This document shows, piece by piece, positions 8,562-17,559 of a DNA stretch of 64,000 nt (positions within the stretch are counted from its first letter, which is position 1; each line of letters starts with the position of its first letter). Source of the stretch: Acetobacteraceae bacterium ESL0709 (GTDB lineage Bacteria; Pseudomonadota; Alphaproteobacteria; Acetobacterales; Acetobacteraceae); assembly GCA_029433415.1 (NCBI GenBank), contig JAQTIA010000003.1:62001-126000 (forward strand), read 5' to 3'. The position numbers and the translations under genes are program-made. Below the pieces are notes generated by a model. It was given only the letters and a program-made list of their open reading frames with translations, made no database searches and had not been told where the DNA came from.

Positions 8562-9440
8562 ATGAACGAAATGATCAAGCCGGTTATAGGGGTTATCGGA
8601 GGGTCCGGTCTTTATGAAATTGACGGTCTGAAAGATCGTGAATGGCGCAAGATTCCGACTCCCTGGGGTGACCCATCCGATGAGCTGCTTTTCGGCACTC
8701 TGGAGGGTGTTTCCTGCGTGTTTTTGCCCCGTCATGGGCGTGGTCACCCTATCCCGCCATCTGAGCTGAATTTCAGGGCCAATATTGCCGCTCTGAAAAT
8801 GGTTGGCGTGACGGATATCCTCTCTTTATCGGCTGTCGGGTCTCTTAAGGAAGAGCTGGAGCCGGGGCGCTTTGTGCTGGTCGACCAGTTTATTGATCTC
8901 TGCCAGAGTCGCACACGCAGCTTTTTTGAAACAGGATGCGTGGCGCATGTCGGTATGGCGGACCCTGTGTCTGCCCGCATCATGGACGTTGTGGAGAAAG
9001 AAGCCCGTTCGCTGTCCATTCCCATGGCGCGTGGCGGTACTTATGTCGTCATTGAAGGGCCTCAATTTTCTACGCGTGCCGAAAGCGAGCTTTATCGCTC
9101 ATGGGGTTGCTCCGTGATTGGTATGACCAATATGCCTGAAGCCCGTCTGGCCCGTGAGGCTGAGATGAATTACGCCACAGTGGCCATGGTGACTGATTAT
9201 GATTGCTGGCACGATGAGCATGAAAATGTCACCGTCGATGCCGTAATCGCAATCATGAAGAAAAACGCTGATCAGGCTCGCGCTCTGGTGAAAGCGACCA
9301 TCCCCGTTCTGGGTCAGCCTCGCGCCATTGGCCCCCATGATGCTGAAAGAGCATTGGATAATGCCCTCATCACAGCATCTGATGTCCGTGACCCGGCAGT
9401 TACTGCAAAGCTGAAAGTCATTGCAGGCCGGGTGCTGTAA
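8562..9440 (+). CDS. mtnP: S-methyl-5'-thioadenosine phosphorylase
   Basis: MtnP splits methylthioadenosine, a by-product of polyamine synthesis, with phosphate into adenine and methylthioribose-1-phosphate, the first step of methionine salvage. The 292-residue protein shows IGGSGLYEI at the N-terminus, FLPRHGRGH (phosphate and ribose contacts), SAVGSL, VIEGPQFSTRAES and GMTNMPEA, the usual purine nucleoside phosphorylase family 2 signature. The ATG at 8562 follows AAAAAGGGAATGCC. No other salvage genes lie next to it. A strong terminator follows the stop. Confidence 0.95.
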   Translation: MNEMIKPVIGVIGGSGLYEIDGLKDREWRKIPTPWGDPSDELLFGTLEGVSCVFLPRHGRGHPIPPSELNFRANIAALKMVGVTDILSLSAVGSLKEELEPGRFVLVDQFIDLCQSRTRSFFETGCVAHVGMADPVSARIMDVVEKEARSLSIPMARGGTYVVIEGPQFSTRAESELYRSWGCSVIGMTNMPEARLAREAEMNYATVAMVTDYDCWHDEHENVTVDAVIAIMKKNADQARALVKATIPVLGQPRAIGPHDAERALDNALITASDVRDPAVTAKLKVIAGRVL

Positions 9441-9458
9441 GACTTCCATTGCGAAGAG

Positions 9459-9495
9459 GGGCTGTAATAATTTTCTCGTTACGACAGCCCTTTTT
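9459..9495 (+). terminator. Rho-independent terminator after mtnP
   Basis: The stem GGGCTGT (9459-9465) pairs with ACAGCCC (9484-9490), extended by GTAA/TTAC inside the loop, and is followed by five T residues. It lies 18 bases after the mtnP stop and separates mtnP from the structured RNA-like region downstream. Confidence 0.8.
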
Positions 9496-9499
9496 ACGA

Positions 9500-9830
9500 C
9501 ACTGAAATATGTGGGGGACATTAAGTTTATCCCATCACCTGTCTGATGTGGTCGGAACGCGGACACGTCATCACATAACGTTGCGTGCGGGGCAGGATAT
9601 TCTTTTCGTGGTACCGGGCTTGCCTCTATAGGCGAGCAGGCGTAAGCAGTGGGAACGGACCGAACAAGTGTGTGGAAGCCTTGTCCGATCCTGACCATCA
9701 ACTGAGTGCATTTTGAAAGACCTCAGCTAATGACTGTTTATGTCTATATCATGGGGCTATTAGCTCCATCCAGTGCTGTACGTGCGCCAATTCCCTCTGG
9801 AATTGGTGGAGTTTTTGTGCGGCTTTTTCT
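9500..9830 (+). ncRNA. Putative structured RNA module A (unassigned)
   Basis: No convincing coding frame crosses this stretch. It holds several complementary segments: CCTGTC near 9538 with GGCAGG near 9590, a short GCTTGCC/GGCGAGC hairpin around 9617-9636, and CGGAC/ACAAG against CTTGTCCG around 9655-9690. It ends in a terminator-like hairpin: CCAATTCC (9787-9794), loop CTCT, GGAATTGG (9799-9806), flanked by CTCCA/TGGAG and followed by TTTTT (9812-9816). The 13-base motif GGGAACGGACCGA at 9651-9663 recurs in module B downstream, in both cases followed by AGCCTTG(C/T)CC. I could not match it to 6S RNA, tmRNA, SRP RNA or RNase P RNA. Boundaries and even transcription are inferred. Confidence 0.4.
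9787..9816 (+). terminator. Terminator-like hairpin of RNA module A
   Basis: A perfect 8-base stem CCAATTCC / GGAATTGG with the tetraloop CTCT, then TGGAG and five T residues. TGGAG can also pair with CTCCA at 9764-9768, giving a longer outer stem. Its place before a second, related RNA-like module suggests that the two modules are separate transcripts. Confidence 0.6.
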
Positions 9831-9839
9831 CTTCAGGAA

Positions 9840-10138
9840 ATATCGAAAACGGAGTGCTTCCGCGCCTCTGTAACGGTGAGTGATACGGCAAGAGGGAACG
9901 GACCGATAACAGCCTTGCCCTTCCTCACGTTACAGAACGACTTTCTGGGTCGCATGGTGCGTGTTTTCTTCCGGTCACACGAGAAAAAACCGGAAGCGAC
10001 GGATCAACCGGAACAGGGAAGCTGAGTCTCTCCCGAGGTTTTTCATGGCGCGTCTTTGAAGTTCAGAAAGACGCCTGAAAGACCAGTCCTGTATGGCCTT
10101 ATCGCTCTTCTTTTGGGGGTGCGGTAAGGCCTTTTTTT
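9840..10138 (+). ncRNA. Putative structured RNA module B (unassigned)
   Basis: Second RNA-like module with strong predicted folding. CTGTAAC/GTGAG (9868-9880) pairs with CTCAC/GTTACAG (9924-9935); inside it GGCAAG (9887-9892) pairs with CTTGCC (9914-9919), leaving GGGAACGGACCGA (9894-9906) in the apical loop. Then follow CTTCCGGT (9968-9975) with ACCGGAAG (9989-9996), enclosed by GTCGC/GCGAC, and GCGTCTTT (10050-10057) with AAAGACGC (10067-10074). A strong terminator closes it. The shared loop motif relates it to module A. No coding frame is supported. An RNA gene is the simplest reading, but a long leader for the CRISPR array downstream is also conceivable. Confidence 0.5.
10095..10138 (+). 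terminator. Strong Rho-independent terminator
   Basis: GGCCTTATCGC (10095-10105) pairs with GCGGTAAGGCC (10121-10131), an 11-base stem with one T-G wobble, followed by seven T residues. It ends RNA module B and insulates the CRISPR leader from read-through. Confidence 0.85.
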
Positions 10139-10218
10139 ATTGCCCAATATTTAAGCACATAATCGGTAGATTTCTTGACACGTTTTTTCTTATGGAATAA
10201 CAACCACTTCCAACAAGA
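10139..10218 (+). promoter_or_regulatory. AT-rich CRISPR leader with putative promoter
   Basis: The 80 bases before the first repeat are AT-rich, as type I-E leaders are. A TTGACA at 10175-10180 followed 16-17 bases later by ATAACA or TAACAA is a plausible sigma-70-type promoter directed into the array. Leader polarity is supported by the degenerate repeat being at the opposite (right) end. Confidence 0.5.
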
Positions 10219-10430
10219 GTGTTCCCCGCACGCGCGGGGATGAACCGCAGATTTTCAGCCGCCTGTGCACGTGCCGTCTGTGTTCCCCGCACGCGCGAGG
10301 ATGAACCGCTGGGCTCTCGGATTATCTGGCAACATATCAAGTGTTCCCCGCACGCGCGGGGATGAACCGGTGATGACATTATCCTGTCTGTAATAAACGA
10401 CGTGTTCCCCGCACGCGCGGGGACGATCTT
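10219..10430 (+). CRISPR. Type I-E CRISPR array, 4 repeats and 3 spacers
   Basis: Four 29-base repeats at 10219-10247, 10280-10308, 10341-10369 and 10402-10430, separated by three spacers of exactly 32 bases. The repeat begins GTGTTCCCC, has the palindromic arms CCCCGC and GCGGGG, and ends GATGAACCG, clearly of the E. coli type I-E class. Repeat 2 carries one G-to-A change. Repeat 4 matches only for its first 22 bases (to 10423) and then diverges, marking the leader-distal end. No cas gene occurs anywhere in the window, so interference, if any, must use cas genes located elsewhere. The last repeat runs directly into the stop codon of hicB. Confidence 0.95.
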
Positions 10431-10824
10431 AAACCTTTTGCCGTTCGATCTTTTCCATCGCGGCCTGCGCCAGAAAGGCAGAGCGGTTGCGGCGGGAGCC
10501 AATGGCTTCCAGTACAGAACGCGGCAATGTGATATTGACTCTAACCATCGGGTCACTATGTGGCACGTCCACCAAGATGGCGACCGCCTCACGATTATTT
10601 GTCTTTTTCATCACAGTCTCGAGTGATGATGGTGCGGGCAGGCGCTCTCCATCCTTAATCATACCTTCAATATGGGAGGCAATATGGAGGGTCAGTGCTT
10701 CCTTCGCCATGCTTCTTGCTTTATCCAGCGTTGTCCCGGCAGAGATGCAACCGGAAAAATCAGGAAATTCGACCCCGTAATCACTGTCAAAGTCTTTGCG
10801 TAGCAAGGCGATATATGAGGTCAT
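10429..10824 (-). CDS. hicB: HicB-family antitoxin
   Basis: 131-residue antitoxin. The N-terminal half (about 1-60) is a HicB domain: YIALLRKDFDSDYGVEFPDFSGCISAGTTLDKA, the usual partly degraded RNase-H-like fold that binds HicA. The C-terminal part from about residue 93 (MVRVNITLPRSVLEAIG and FLAQAAMEKI) is a ribbon-helix-helix DNA-binding segment for operon autoregulation. The start ATG overlaps the stop of the hicA remnant as ATGA, the normal hicAB arrangement, but the toxin frame is interrupted, so this antitoxin is probably an orphan. Its stop codon (10429-10431) touches the last CRISPR repeat. Confidence 0.92.
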   Translation of the reverse strand: MTSYIALLRKDFDSDYGVEFPDFSGCISAGTTLDKARSMAKEALTLHIASHIEGMIKDGERLPAPSSLETVMKKTNNREAVAILVDVPHSDPMVRVNITLPRSVLEAIGSRRNRSAFLAQAAMEKIERQKV

Positions 10825-10997
10825 TTCAATTGTACTCCAGACTGTTTTTCCACTGCCGTGACGGTGCCGACAGGGACGCCTTTCTTGGGATGTGGCACCG
10901 TCACTCGACCGGGCTTTGTGGGATGCCTGAACTGTCAGTGGTCGCCATTATTCCCCGTCAATGTAAGAATACAGGTAAAGGCTACACGCTCCCCCAT
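10821..10997 (-). pseudogene. hicA: Decayed hicA toxin (mRNA interferase)
   Basis: On the minus strand just before hicB the last 37 codons read QFRHPTKPGRVTVPHP, KKGVPVGT, then VTAVEKQSGVQLK and stop, a clear HicA C-terminus (double-stranded-RNA-binding-like fold). Immediately upstream, in frame, GGC GAC CAC is followed by TGA (10935-10937) where HicA has its catalytic-histidine region (usually GSHHQF or similar). The 20 codons before the stop, from an ATG at 10997, do not resemble the normal HicA N-terminus, so a further frameshift or replacement is likely. The toxin is predicted dead. HicA is normally about 58-60 residues, the span seen here. Confidence 0.75.
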
Positions 10998-11028
10998 GCC
11001 TGACCTGCGATAAGAGGGAGGCTTTGCT

Positions 11029-11121
11029 GTGGCTGATAAAAAACTAAAAGCAGAGATTATTTTTGGTGGGAAACTGGACGCAGTGTTTCCCACCAGGCGC
11101 GAGGATGAAGATCTGGGATAA
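11029..11121 (+). CDS. Possible 30-residue small protein
   Basis: A GTG start at 11029 preceded by AGGGAGG with eight bases of spacing opens a 30-codon frame ending at 11121. The peptide is very charged (starts MADKKLKAEIIFGG, ends TRREDEDLG). It resembles no family I know. The same DNA contains an 11-base inverted repeat and a CRISPR-repeat-like stretch, so the frame may be fortuitous or a remnant of a larger gene. Confidence 0.2.
   Translation: MADKKLKAEIIFGGKLDAVFPTRREDEDLG
11064..11109. repeat. Inverted repeat plus CRISPR-repeat-like relic
   Basis: TGGTGGGAAAC (starting near 11064) is perfectly complementary to GTTTCCCACCA (ending near 11095), around an 8-10 base loop. From 11083 to 11109 the plus strand also aligns with the local CRISPR repeat (GTGTTTCCC, then GGCGCGAGGATGAA) with four mismatches and one inserted base over 27 positions. 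It may be a relic repeat left beyond the hicAB insertion, or a chance likeness helped by the palindrome. Confidence 0.35.
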
Positions 11122-11156
11122 GAGAGGAGGCCGGCCATCGGGCCTTCTCGGTGAGC

Positions 11157-11861
11157 TTATTTCTGCTGTAAATGTTCTGCGAAGAAAGAGAGGGTGCGTT
11201 CCCACGCCAGCTCGCAGGCTTCGGCCTTATAGCTGGGGCGGTCCGTGCAGCCAAAGCCATGTTCCGCATTTTTATAGATATAAAGAGGGATATCCGGGCA
11301 GGCAGTGCGGATGATGTCCCAGTCCGAGGCCGGGATATAGCTGTCATTATCGCCGAAATGGAGCTGGACAGGGCAGCGCGGTTTGGGTGAGGCAATTTTG
11401 GCAATATCGCCACCATACCAGGCGCTTGCGGCGTTGATCGGAAGGCTCTGCGCACTTCTCCATGCCAGATAGCCGCCCCAGCAAAACCCGATAACGCCTA
11501 CAGGAAAGGCCGAGTTTTCTGTGCGCAAGGCCTTGAGGCAGGCCTCAATATCTTTCAATGGTGCTTCCTTGCCAAGTTTGGCGCGGAGTTCCAGCCCCTT
11601 ATCCAGACCATCCTGATCGTAAGGCAGAATCGCATCATGCTGGATACGGTCAAAGAGGGCGGGGGCCATGACGTGGTAGCCGGTCTGGGCCAGTTGTGTG
11701 CAGATTGTACGGATATAATCCGTCAGTCCGAAAATTTCCTGAATGACAATCAGGCCTGCCTTGGGAGGGTGCGTGACAGGTTTTGCTTCCCAGACATCAA
11801 GATGATGGTCGTCGGATGTCTGAAGTCTGATGAGGTTTGTTTCAACAGTTTCTGAGGGCAT
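11157..11861 (-). CDS. Dienelactone hydrolase family protein
   Basis: 234-residue alpha/beta hydrolase of the DLH family. The nucleophile Cys lies in GFCWGG (about residue 124), the Asp in FGDNDSYIP, and the His in NAEHGF, so the Cys-Asp-His triad is complete. The N-terminal IVIQEIFGLTDYIR motif with the Glu that positions the cysteine is also present. Carboxymethylenebutenolidase is the classical activity, but no catechol pathway genes are nearby, so the real substrate is unknown; many members act as general esterases. It diverges from groES. Confidence 0.88.
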   Translation of the reverse strand: MPSETVETNLIRLQTSDDHHLDVWEAKPVTHPPKAGLIVIQEIFGLTDYIRTICTQLAQTGYHVMAPALFDRIQHDAILPYDQDGLDKGLELRAKLGKEAPLKDIEACLKALRTENSAFPVGVIGFCWGGYLAWRSAQSLPINAASAWYGGDIAKIASPKPRCPVQLHFGDNDSYIPASDWDIIRTACPDIPLYIYKNAEHGFGCTDRPSYKAEACELAWERTLSFFAEHLQQK

Positions 11862-11975
11862 CGGGTTCTGGTCTCCTTTAAACAGGCACGATTATAAAAA
11901 GACTGAAATGCGGTTTCCGCTCGGCCGAAGAAGAGTATGAGTTAAAAAAATCATTTTTTGAAGGGCGGGCACTTC

Positions 11976-12004
11976 TTGACGCTTCAGGGGGGCGATACTA
12001 TCTC
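11976..12004 (+). promoter_or_regulatory. Putative groESL promoter
   Basis: TTGACG at 11976-11981 (within CTTCTTGACG) and TATCTC at 11999-12004 are 17 bases apart, a plausible -35/-10 pair about 110 bases upstream of groES. The CTTGAC-like -35 could also serve a heat-shock sigma-32 factor. I see no CIRCE inverted repeat (TTAGCACTC type), so HrcA control is not supported here. Confidence 0.35.
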
Positions 12005-12116
12005 TTTTGTGCGTCCGAATTATGGAAGGGCGCACAGAGAGGCGCGCTGCTGTACATGAGCGCAATAACCCGGCCATGCTGCTTTTTACAAGGGCTGGCC
12101 TAAAATGGAGTGATCC

Positions 12117-12407
12117 ATGACGAAGTTTCGTCCTCTTCACGACCGTGTCGTTGTTCGCCGCCTGGATGGCGAGGCGAAGACTGCCGGTGGCATTATTATC
12201 CCCGACACAGCCAAAGAAAAACCAATGGAAGGTGAAGTCATCGCCGTTGGCCCCGGCGCTCGTAACGAGCAGGGACAGATTGTCCCGCTTGACGTAAAAG
12301 CTGGTGACCGTGTGCTGTTCGGCAAGTGGTCAGGCACTGAGGTGAAAGTCAACGGTGAAGATCTGTTGATCATGAAAGAAAGCGATATTCTGGGCGTTGT
12401 TGGCTGA
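12117..12407 (+). CDS. groES: Co-chaperonin GroES
   Basis: 96-residue GroES that caps the GroEL folding chamber. It begins [33 protein letters not shown], which includes the mobile loop (GGIIIP) that binds GroEL, and continues with [15 protein letters not shown] and [31 protein letters not shown]. Length and sequence are typical. GGAG lies a short distance before the ATG. It is co-transcribed with groEL, 50 bases downstream. Confidence 0.98.
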   Translation: MTKFRPLHDRVVVRRLDGEAKTAGGIIIPDTAKEKPMEGEVIAVGPGARNEQGQIVPLDVKAGDRVLFGKWSGTEVKVNGEDLLIMKESDILGVVG

Positions 12408-12433
12408 TTGGTCTCCCCTTTCGCTTGTTTTGA

Positions 12434-14107
<1,674 letters not shown>

Positions 14108-14128
14108 GTCGGAAGCGCACTATCCCGG

Positions 14129-14201
14129 CCTCTTTCCCCATTACGGGGAAAGAGAACGCCTTTACGGGAAGGGCCTCTACTCTCAGGAGTAGGGGCCTTT
14201 T
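14129..14201 (+). terminator. Tandem hairpin terminator after groEL
   Basis: CTCTTTCCCC pairs with GGGGAAAGAG around 14131-14153. A second stem, GGCCTCTACTC (14172-14182) with GAGTAGGGGCC (14187-14197) and loop TCAG, is followed by TTTT. The second hairpin is the classical terminator; the first may stabilise the groESL message end. Confidence 0.75.
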
Positions 14202-14206
14202 GCTTT

Positions 14207-14431
14207 TTACGGCGCGAGCATGAGCAGGTGTTCCTCAAACCACCTCTCGGAGAATTTGTCATTATCTTCGTAAATGCACAGATAGTTTGATACAGGGATA
14301 TCATGCATTTCGACGTTTTTCCCTGTAGATTGCAATTGTCTGATGGTTTCGCCAGGGACGGTTTTTATGGTCATTTTGCGTGTCCCTGATTTTAATTTGA
14401 CGACGTCACCTTTTTTGAACAGATTTCCCAT
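14207..14431 (-). CDS. YodC-like DUF2158 protein
   Basis: Small 74-residue protein starting MGNLFKKGDVVKLKSGTRKMTIK, the signature of DUF2158/YodC, a small beta-barrel-like domain. The frame is open to 14467, but AGAGGG lies just upstream of the ATG at 14431 and the family starts there. The second half (IPVSNYLCIYEDNDKFSERWFEEHLL) matches the family pattern of a Cys/Trp-containing strand followed by F-x-E-x-x-L. Function is unknown. It sits between groEL and the DinG-type helicase. Confidence 0.7.
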   Translation of the reverse strand: MGNLFKKGDVVKLKSGTRKMTIKTVPGETIRQLQSTGKNVEMHDIPVSNYLCIYEDNDKFSERWFEEHLLMLAP

Positions 14432-14511
14432 TTCTTGGAACCCTCTTTGTTGAAGTGTTCCTGCCATGTTATCGTAATCATGATCTTCAGAATAGAAGTT
14501 TCAGGATCATG

Positions 14512-17451
14512 TCAGGTGCTCGGATAAAGAAACCCTGTGATTTCCTGCAAGGCTTCTGCCAGTTTCAGGCGTTTAATTTCAACGCCATGGGGGAAGGCAG
14601 AAAGAAGGCGCGTGGGAAGCCGGCGATCCAGCATGACGAAGACTCCCTTGTCATCCCTGCGTCTGATTAATCGTCCGAAAGCCTGACGCAGTCTCATGCG
14701 TGTAATAAAATCATCATAATCATTGGGATTATCGCCTGAAAGATAACGCCGCCTTTCCCGGTGCAGGATATCAGGTCGCGGCCAGGGCGTGCGTTCAAAC
14801 ACGACCATTCTCAGGGCATCTCCGGGGACATCAACGCCATCACGCATGGAATCCGTGCCCAGCAGGCAGCTATGACGTTCCGTGCGAAAAATATCGACCA
14901 GAGTGGCATTATCCATGACATCCACATGCTGCGCATAAAGGGTAATGTCATGTTGGCTCAATGGTTCCTGAATATGTTTATAGACAGCTTTCAGGCGATT
15001 GATGGCGGTAAAGAGTCCCAAAGCTCCGCCACGACTAGCCTCAAAAAGGACCTGAAAAGCCCTGCTGAGCGATGTGATTTCGGGTGAGACGTCCGTAATG
15101 ACGTAAGCGCGTGTCTGCTGGCCGTAGTCAAATGGACTGAGCAGGGATGCCCTGACAGGCGCTTTCAGGAAATGGGGGATTCCCACCCTTTGTTCTGCCT
15201 TTTTCCAGCTCTGTTCGTCATTATCAGCTTCCTGCTGGTCCCGTAATGTCGCAGATGTAATCAGCAGGCCGTGCGTAGTGCCTTGAAGCGTGCTGGCGAA
15301 AGGGATGGTCGGATCCAGCCAATGACGGTGCAATCCGATATCCAGCCCTTCAATGCCCATGCGCGGAGCTGAAAATCTCTCACGTTGGATGAAATCTACG
15401 TAAAGCGGTATGTTCCCTTCCTCAGGGGGTGTCGATATGGCCCGTAACATGGCGATCCAGCCTTGCAAGGGCGACAGGGCCCGGCGGTAAAGACTGCGGA
15501 TCAGCGCTTCAAGGCGTTGTACCAGAGGGAGTTCAAGCTCTGCATTTTCCTCAAGCTGATCTGCAAGAAAGGCGATAAGGCGGTCGAGAGGAGTGACGAT
15601 TTTCTGTAATGCTTCAATGAGGTTGTTTGTAGCGACAAGCAGATTGTCAGTGACGGGGTGCAGATCAACTTCCTGTCGCCCATAACGGAATTCAGGTTCG
15701 TGGGGGTGGACGCTTTCCAGAAGTCTTGCCTCCAGAATAGCGTCAAGTTCCTGAAGAAAATCTTCAGAAGGATTATCCAGAATCGCGGGCGGCCCGGAGT
15801 CCTCCAGTGCATTCTTTTCCTGAAGGCTGGAAGCGCGTTCTTCTCTGAGTTCCTGCAGGCGCATACTCCATTGAGGCTGGGGAAGAGCCATTTGCGTTGC
15901 CAGAAGCAGTTTCTGCAACATGTCTTTCAGCGGCGGGAAGATTTCCTGTAAATCATCCATTCTGCGATAAAGGCCCCGGGCGCGGGAGCGCCCGCCTTCA
16001 TTGCCCAAAATCCAGCGTCGTAATTCGGCCGTTTCCAGACCTGAAAACGTCAGGGCAAAAGCATTGTCGCTGGCGTCGAAAATATGGTGCCCTTCATCAA
16101 AAATGATGTGGGAGGGAACGCCATTTTCATCAGTCAGACCTGCCGGTGAGAGTGATTGTGGTACCAACGCGTTCCAGGACGCTTGAGAAAGGGTCAGAGC
16201 GTGATTGGCGATGACCAGATCAGCATAACGGGCCTTGCGGATGGAGTTTTCGATAAAACAGCTCTGGTAATGCCCGCAGGCTGAATGAATACATTCTCCG
16301 CGTCGGTCGGCAATGGCTGAGAGCAGTCCTGGTCCAAAGAGATCGCCAAACCAGCCGGGAAGATCACCTCCCTGAAGATCGCCATCGGCTGTATTTTCAG
16401 CCCACCGGGCGAGCAGAACGAGGGCGATCAGGGTCGGATTATTGGCAGGAGACCGGTTCAAGGCAGAAATGACAATCTCTTCCAGATTCAGAAGGCAGAG
16501 ATAATTTTCACGTCCCTTGCGAAGCACAACTTTTTCCCGTCGGATGGCAGGATCGGGATAAAGGCGTGTTAATTCCTGCTCAATCTGGCGTTGCAGGTGG
16601 CGCGTATAGGTGCTGATCCATACAGTGCCGTCATTTTTTTCAGTCCACAGGCTGGCAGGGGCGATATAACCTAGCGTCTTGCCTGTACCCGTGCCGGCCT
16701 CTGCCAGCACGATATTGGGTTCATCAGGCTTCTCACGGGGGTGAAAGGCATAGCTGGTGACAGAGGAGAAATCCGCCTGTCCAGCACGCGTTTCGGCATC
16801 CGGTCCCAGGATTTCGGCAAGGCGCTTGCGTGCTGCCAACGGGCTTATGGGTTGCGTTCCTGCCTGGGGGCGGGGCGCTTTATCTTCCCATTGCGGCAAG
16901 GTTTTCCAGATTTTTAGGCGTTCAAAAGAGGAAATGGTGTCTGGTAGGCCAGTCTTGAGAGACGCGGCGGTGAGGGCGGCATTGACTGACTCTGCCCAGC
17001 TCCACCCGGCCTTGCCTATGAGTTCTGCCAGTGGAAGAAGTGAGGCACATTCCTGGGGTATATGTCCGATATCTTCCAGCCGTCTCAATAAAAGGCGGGT
17101 GATTTTATAGAGAGCGTCGGGACGCAAAGGGGTATCATCATGTTCGTCAAGCAGGCCAAGCCTGAGGGCGAGACCGCGTGGTGTTGGGGTAACCGTCTGG
17201 GCAGGGTAGACAAACAGGAACAGTTCCAGCAGATCGAACCAGGGAACGGGCTGTGGTTCGGATGGCAGGTCAAGCAGCCTCAAGGCTTCTGGTCCATGAA
17301 CCAGAAGAGGGGGCGGAAAGCCGCGCAGCAGAGGGGTCAGCTCCTTATTGGGAAGGGTCAGTATTTCCCCATCAGGTGTCAGTAGAGACGAAACACCTGG
17401 ACGGGCAATCAGAGCCGGAGCCTCAAAGGGAGAAAAGGGCTGGGAAGTCAT
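14512..17451 (-). CDS. DinG-family ATP-dependent DNA helicase
   Basis: 979-residue superfamily 2 helicase of the DinG/XPD type. A roughly 240-residue N-terminal extension precedes Walker A (EAGTGTGKT, about residue 250). Four cysteines in the CIHSACGHYQSC region and upstream (YLCLLN) are candidates for the iron-sulphur cluster. Motif II is DEGHH (about residue 452) and motif VI is QAFGRLIRR near the C-terminus. Members unwind DNA 5' to 3', often at D-loops, R-loops or G-quadruplexes. The N-terminal region (with FDLLELFLFVYP) resembles that of alphaproteobacterial DinG-like proteins, and I see no 3'-5' exonuclease motifs in it. It is divergent from lysS. Confidence 0.9.
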   Translation of the reverse strand: MTSQPFSPFEAPALIARPGVSSLLTPDGEILTLPNKELTPLLRGFPPPLLVHGPEALRLLDLPSEPQPVPWFDLLELFLFVYPAQTVTPTPRGLALRLGLLDEHDDTPLRPDALYKITRLLLRRLEDIGHIPQECASLLPLAELIGKAGWSWAESVNAALTAASLKTGLPDTISSFERLKIWKTLPQWEDKAPRPQAGTQPISPLAARKRLAEILGPDAETRAGQADFSSVTSYAFHPREKPDEPNIVLAEAGTGTGKTLGYIAPASLWTEKNDGTVWISTYTRHLQRQIEQELTRLYPDPAIRREKVVLRKGRENYLCLLNLEEIVISALNRSPANNPTLIALVLLARWAENTADGDLQGGDLPGWFGDLFGPGLLSAIADRRGECIHSACGHYQSCFIENSIRKARYADLVIANHALTLSQASWNALVPQSLSPAGLTDENGVPSHIIFDEGHHIFDASDNAFALTFSGLETAELRRWILGNEGGRSRARGLYRRMDDLQEIFPPLKDMLQKLLLATQMALPQPQWSMRLQELREERASSLQEKNALEDSGPPAILDNPSEDFLQELDAILEARLLESVHPHEPEFRYGRQEVDLHPVTDNLLVATNNLIEALQKIVTPLDRLIAFLADQLEENAELELPLVQRLEALIRSLYRRALSPLQGWIAMLRAISTPPEEGNIPLYVDFIQRERFSAPRMGIEGLDIGLHRHWLDPTIPFASTLQGTTHGLLITSATLRDQQEADNDEQSWKKAEQRVGIPHFLKAPVRASLLSPFDYGQQTRAYVITDVSPEITSLSRAFQVLFEASRGGALGLFTAINRLKAVYKHIQEPLSQHDITLYAQHVDVMDNATLVDIFRTERHSCLLGTDSMRDGVDVPGDALRMVVFERTPWPRPDILHRERRRYLSGDNPNDYDDFITRMRLRQAFGRLIRRRDDKGVFVMLDRRLPTRLLSAFPHGVEIKRLKLAEALQEITGFLYPST

Positions 17452-17559
17452 CAGAGGGTCATTTTATCCATAAAATGCGTTGATGCCGAGAGCTTAATCT
17501 CTTAGAAGAACCTTCCTCTTCTTGAACTGTGACCAGAGGCACTCTAGATTTACAGGGTT

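Noticed and set aside
9099-9701. 200-codon open frame on the minus strand over mtnP and RNA module A
   Set aside because: It overlaps the real mtnP gene, shows no recognisable protein pattern and has no plausible start context.
9500-10138. Attempt to assign the RNA-like region to tmRNA, 6S RNA, SRP RNA or RNase P RNA
   Set aside because: None of the conserved core motifs of those RNAs could be found.
10137-10592. Minus-strand open frame across the CRISPR array with repeated PARAGNT-like peptide
   Set aside because: The peptide is only the translated CRISPR repeat, a well-known false gene; the frame also overlaps hicB in another frame.
11862-12116. CIRCE/HrcA element upstream of groES
   Set aside because: No TTAGCACTC-type inverted repeat is present in the interval.
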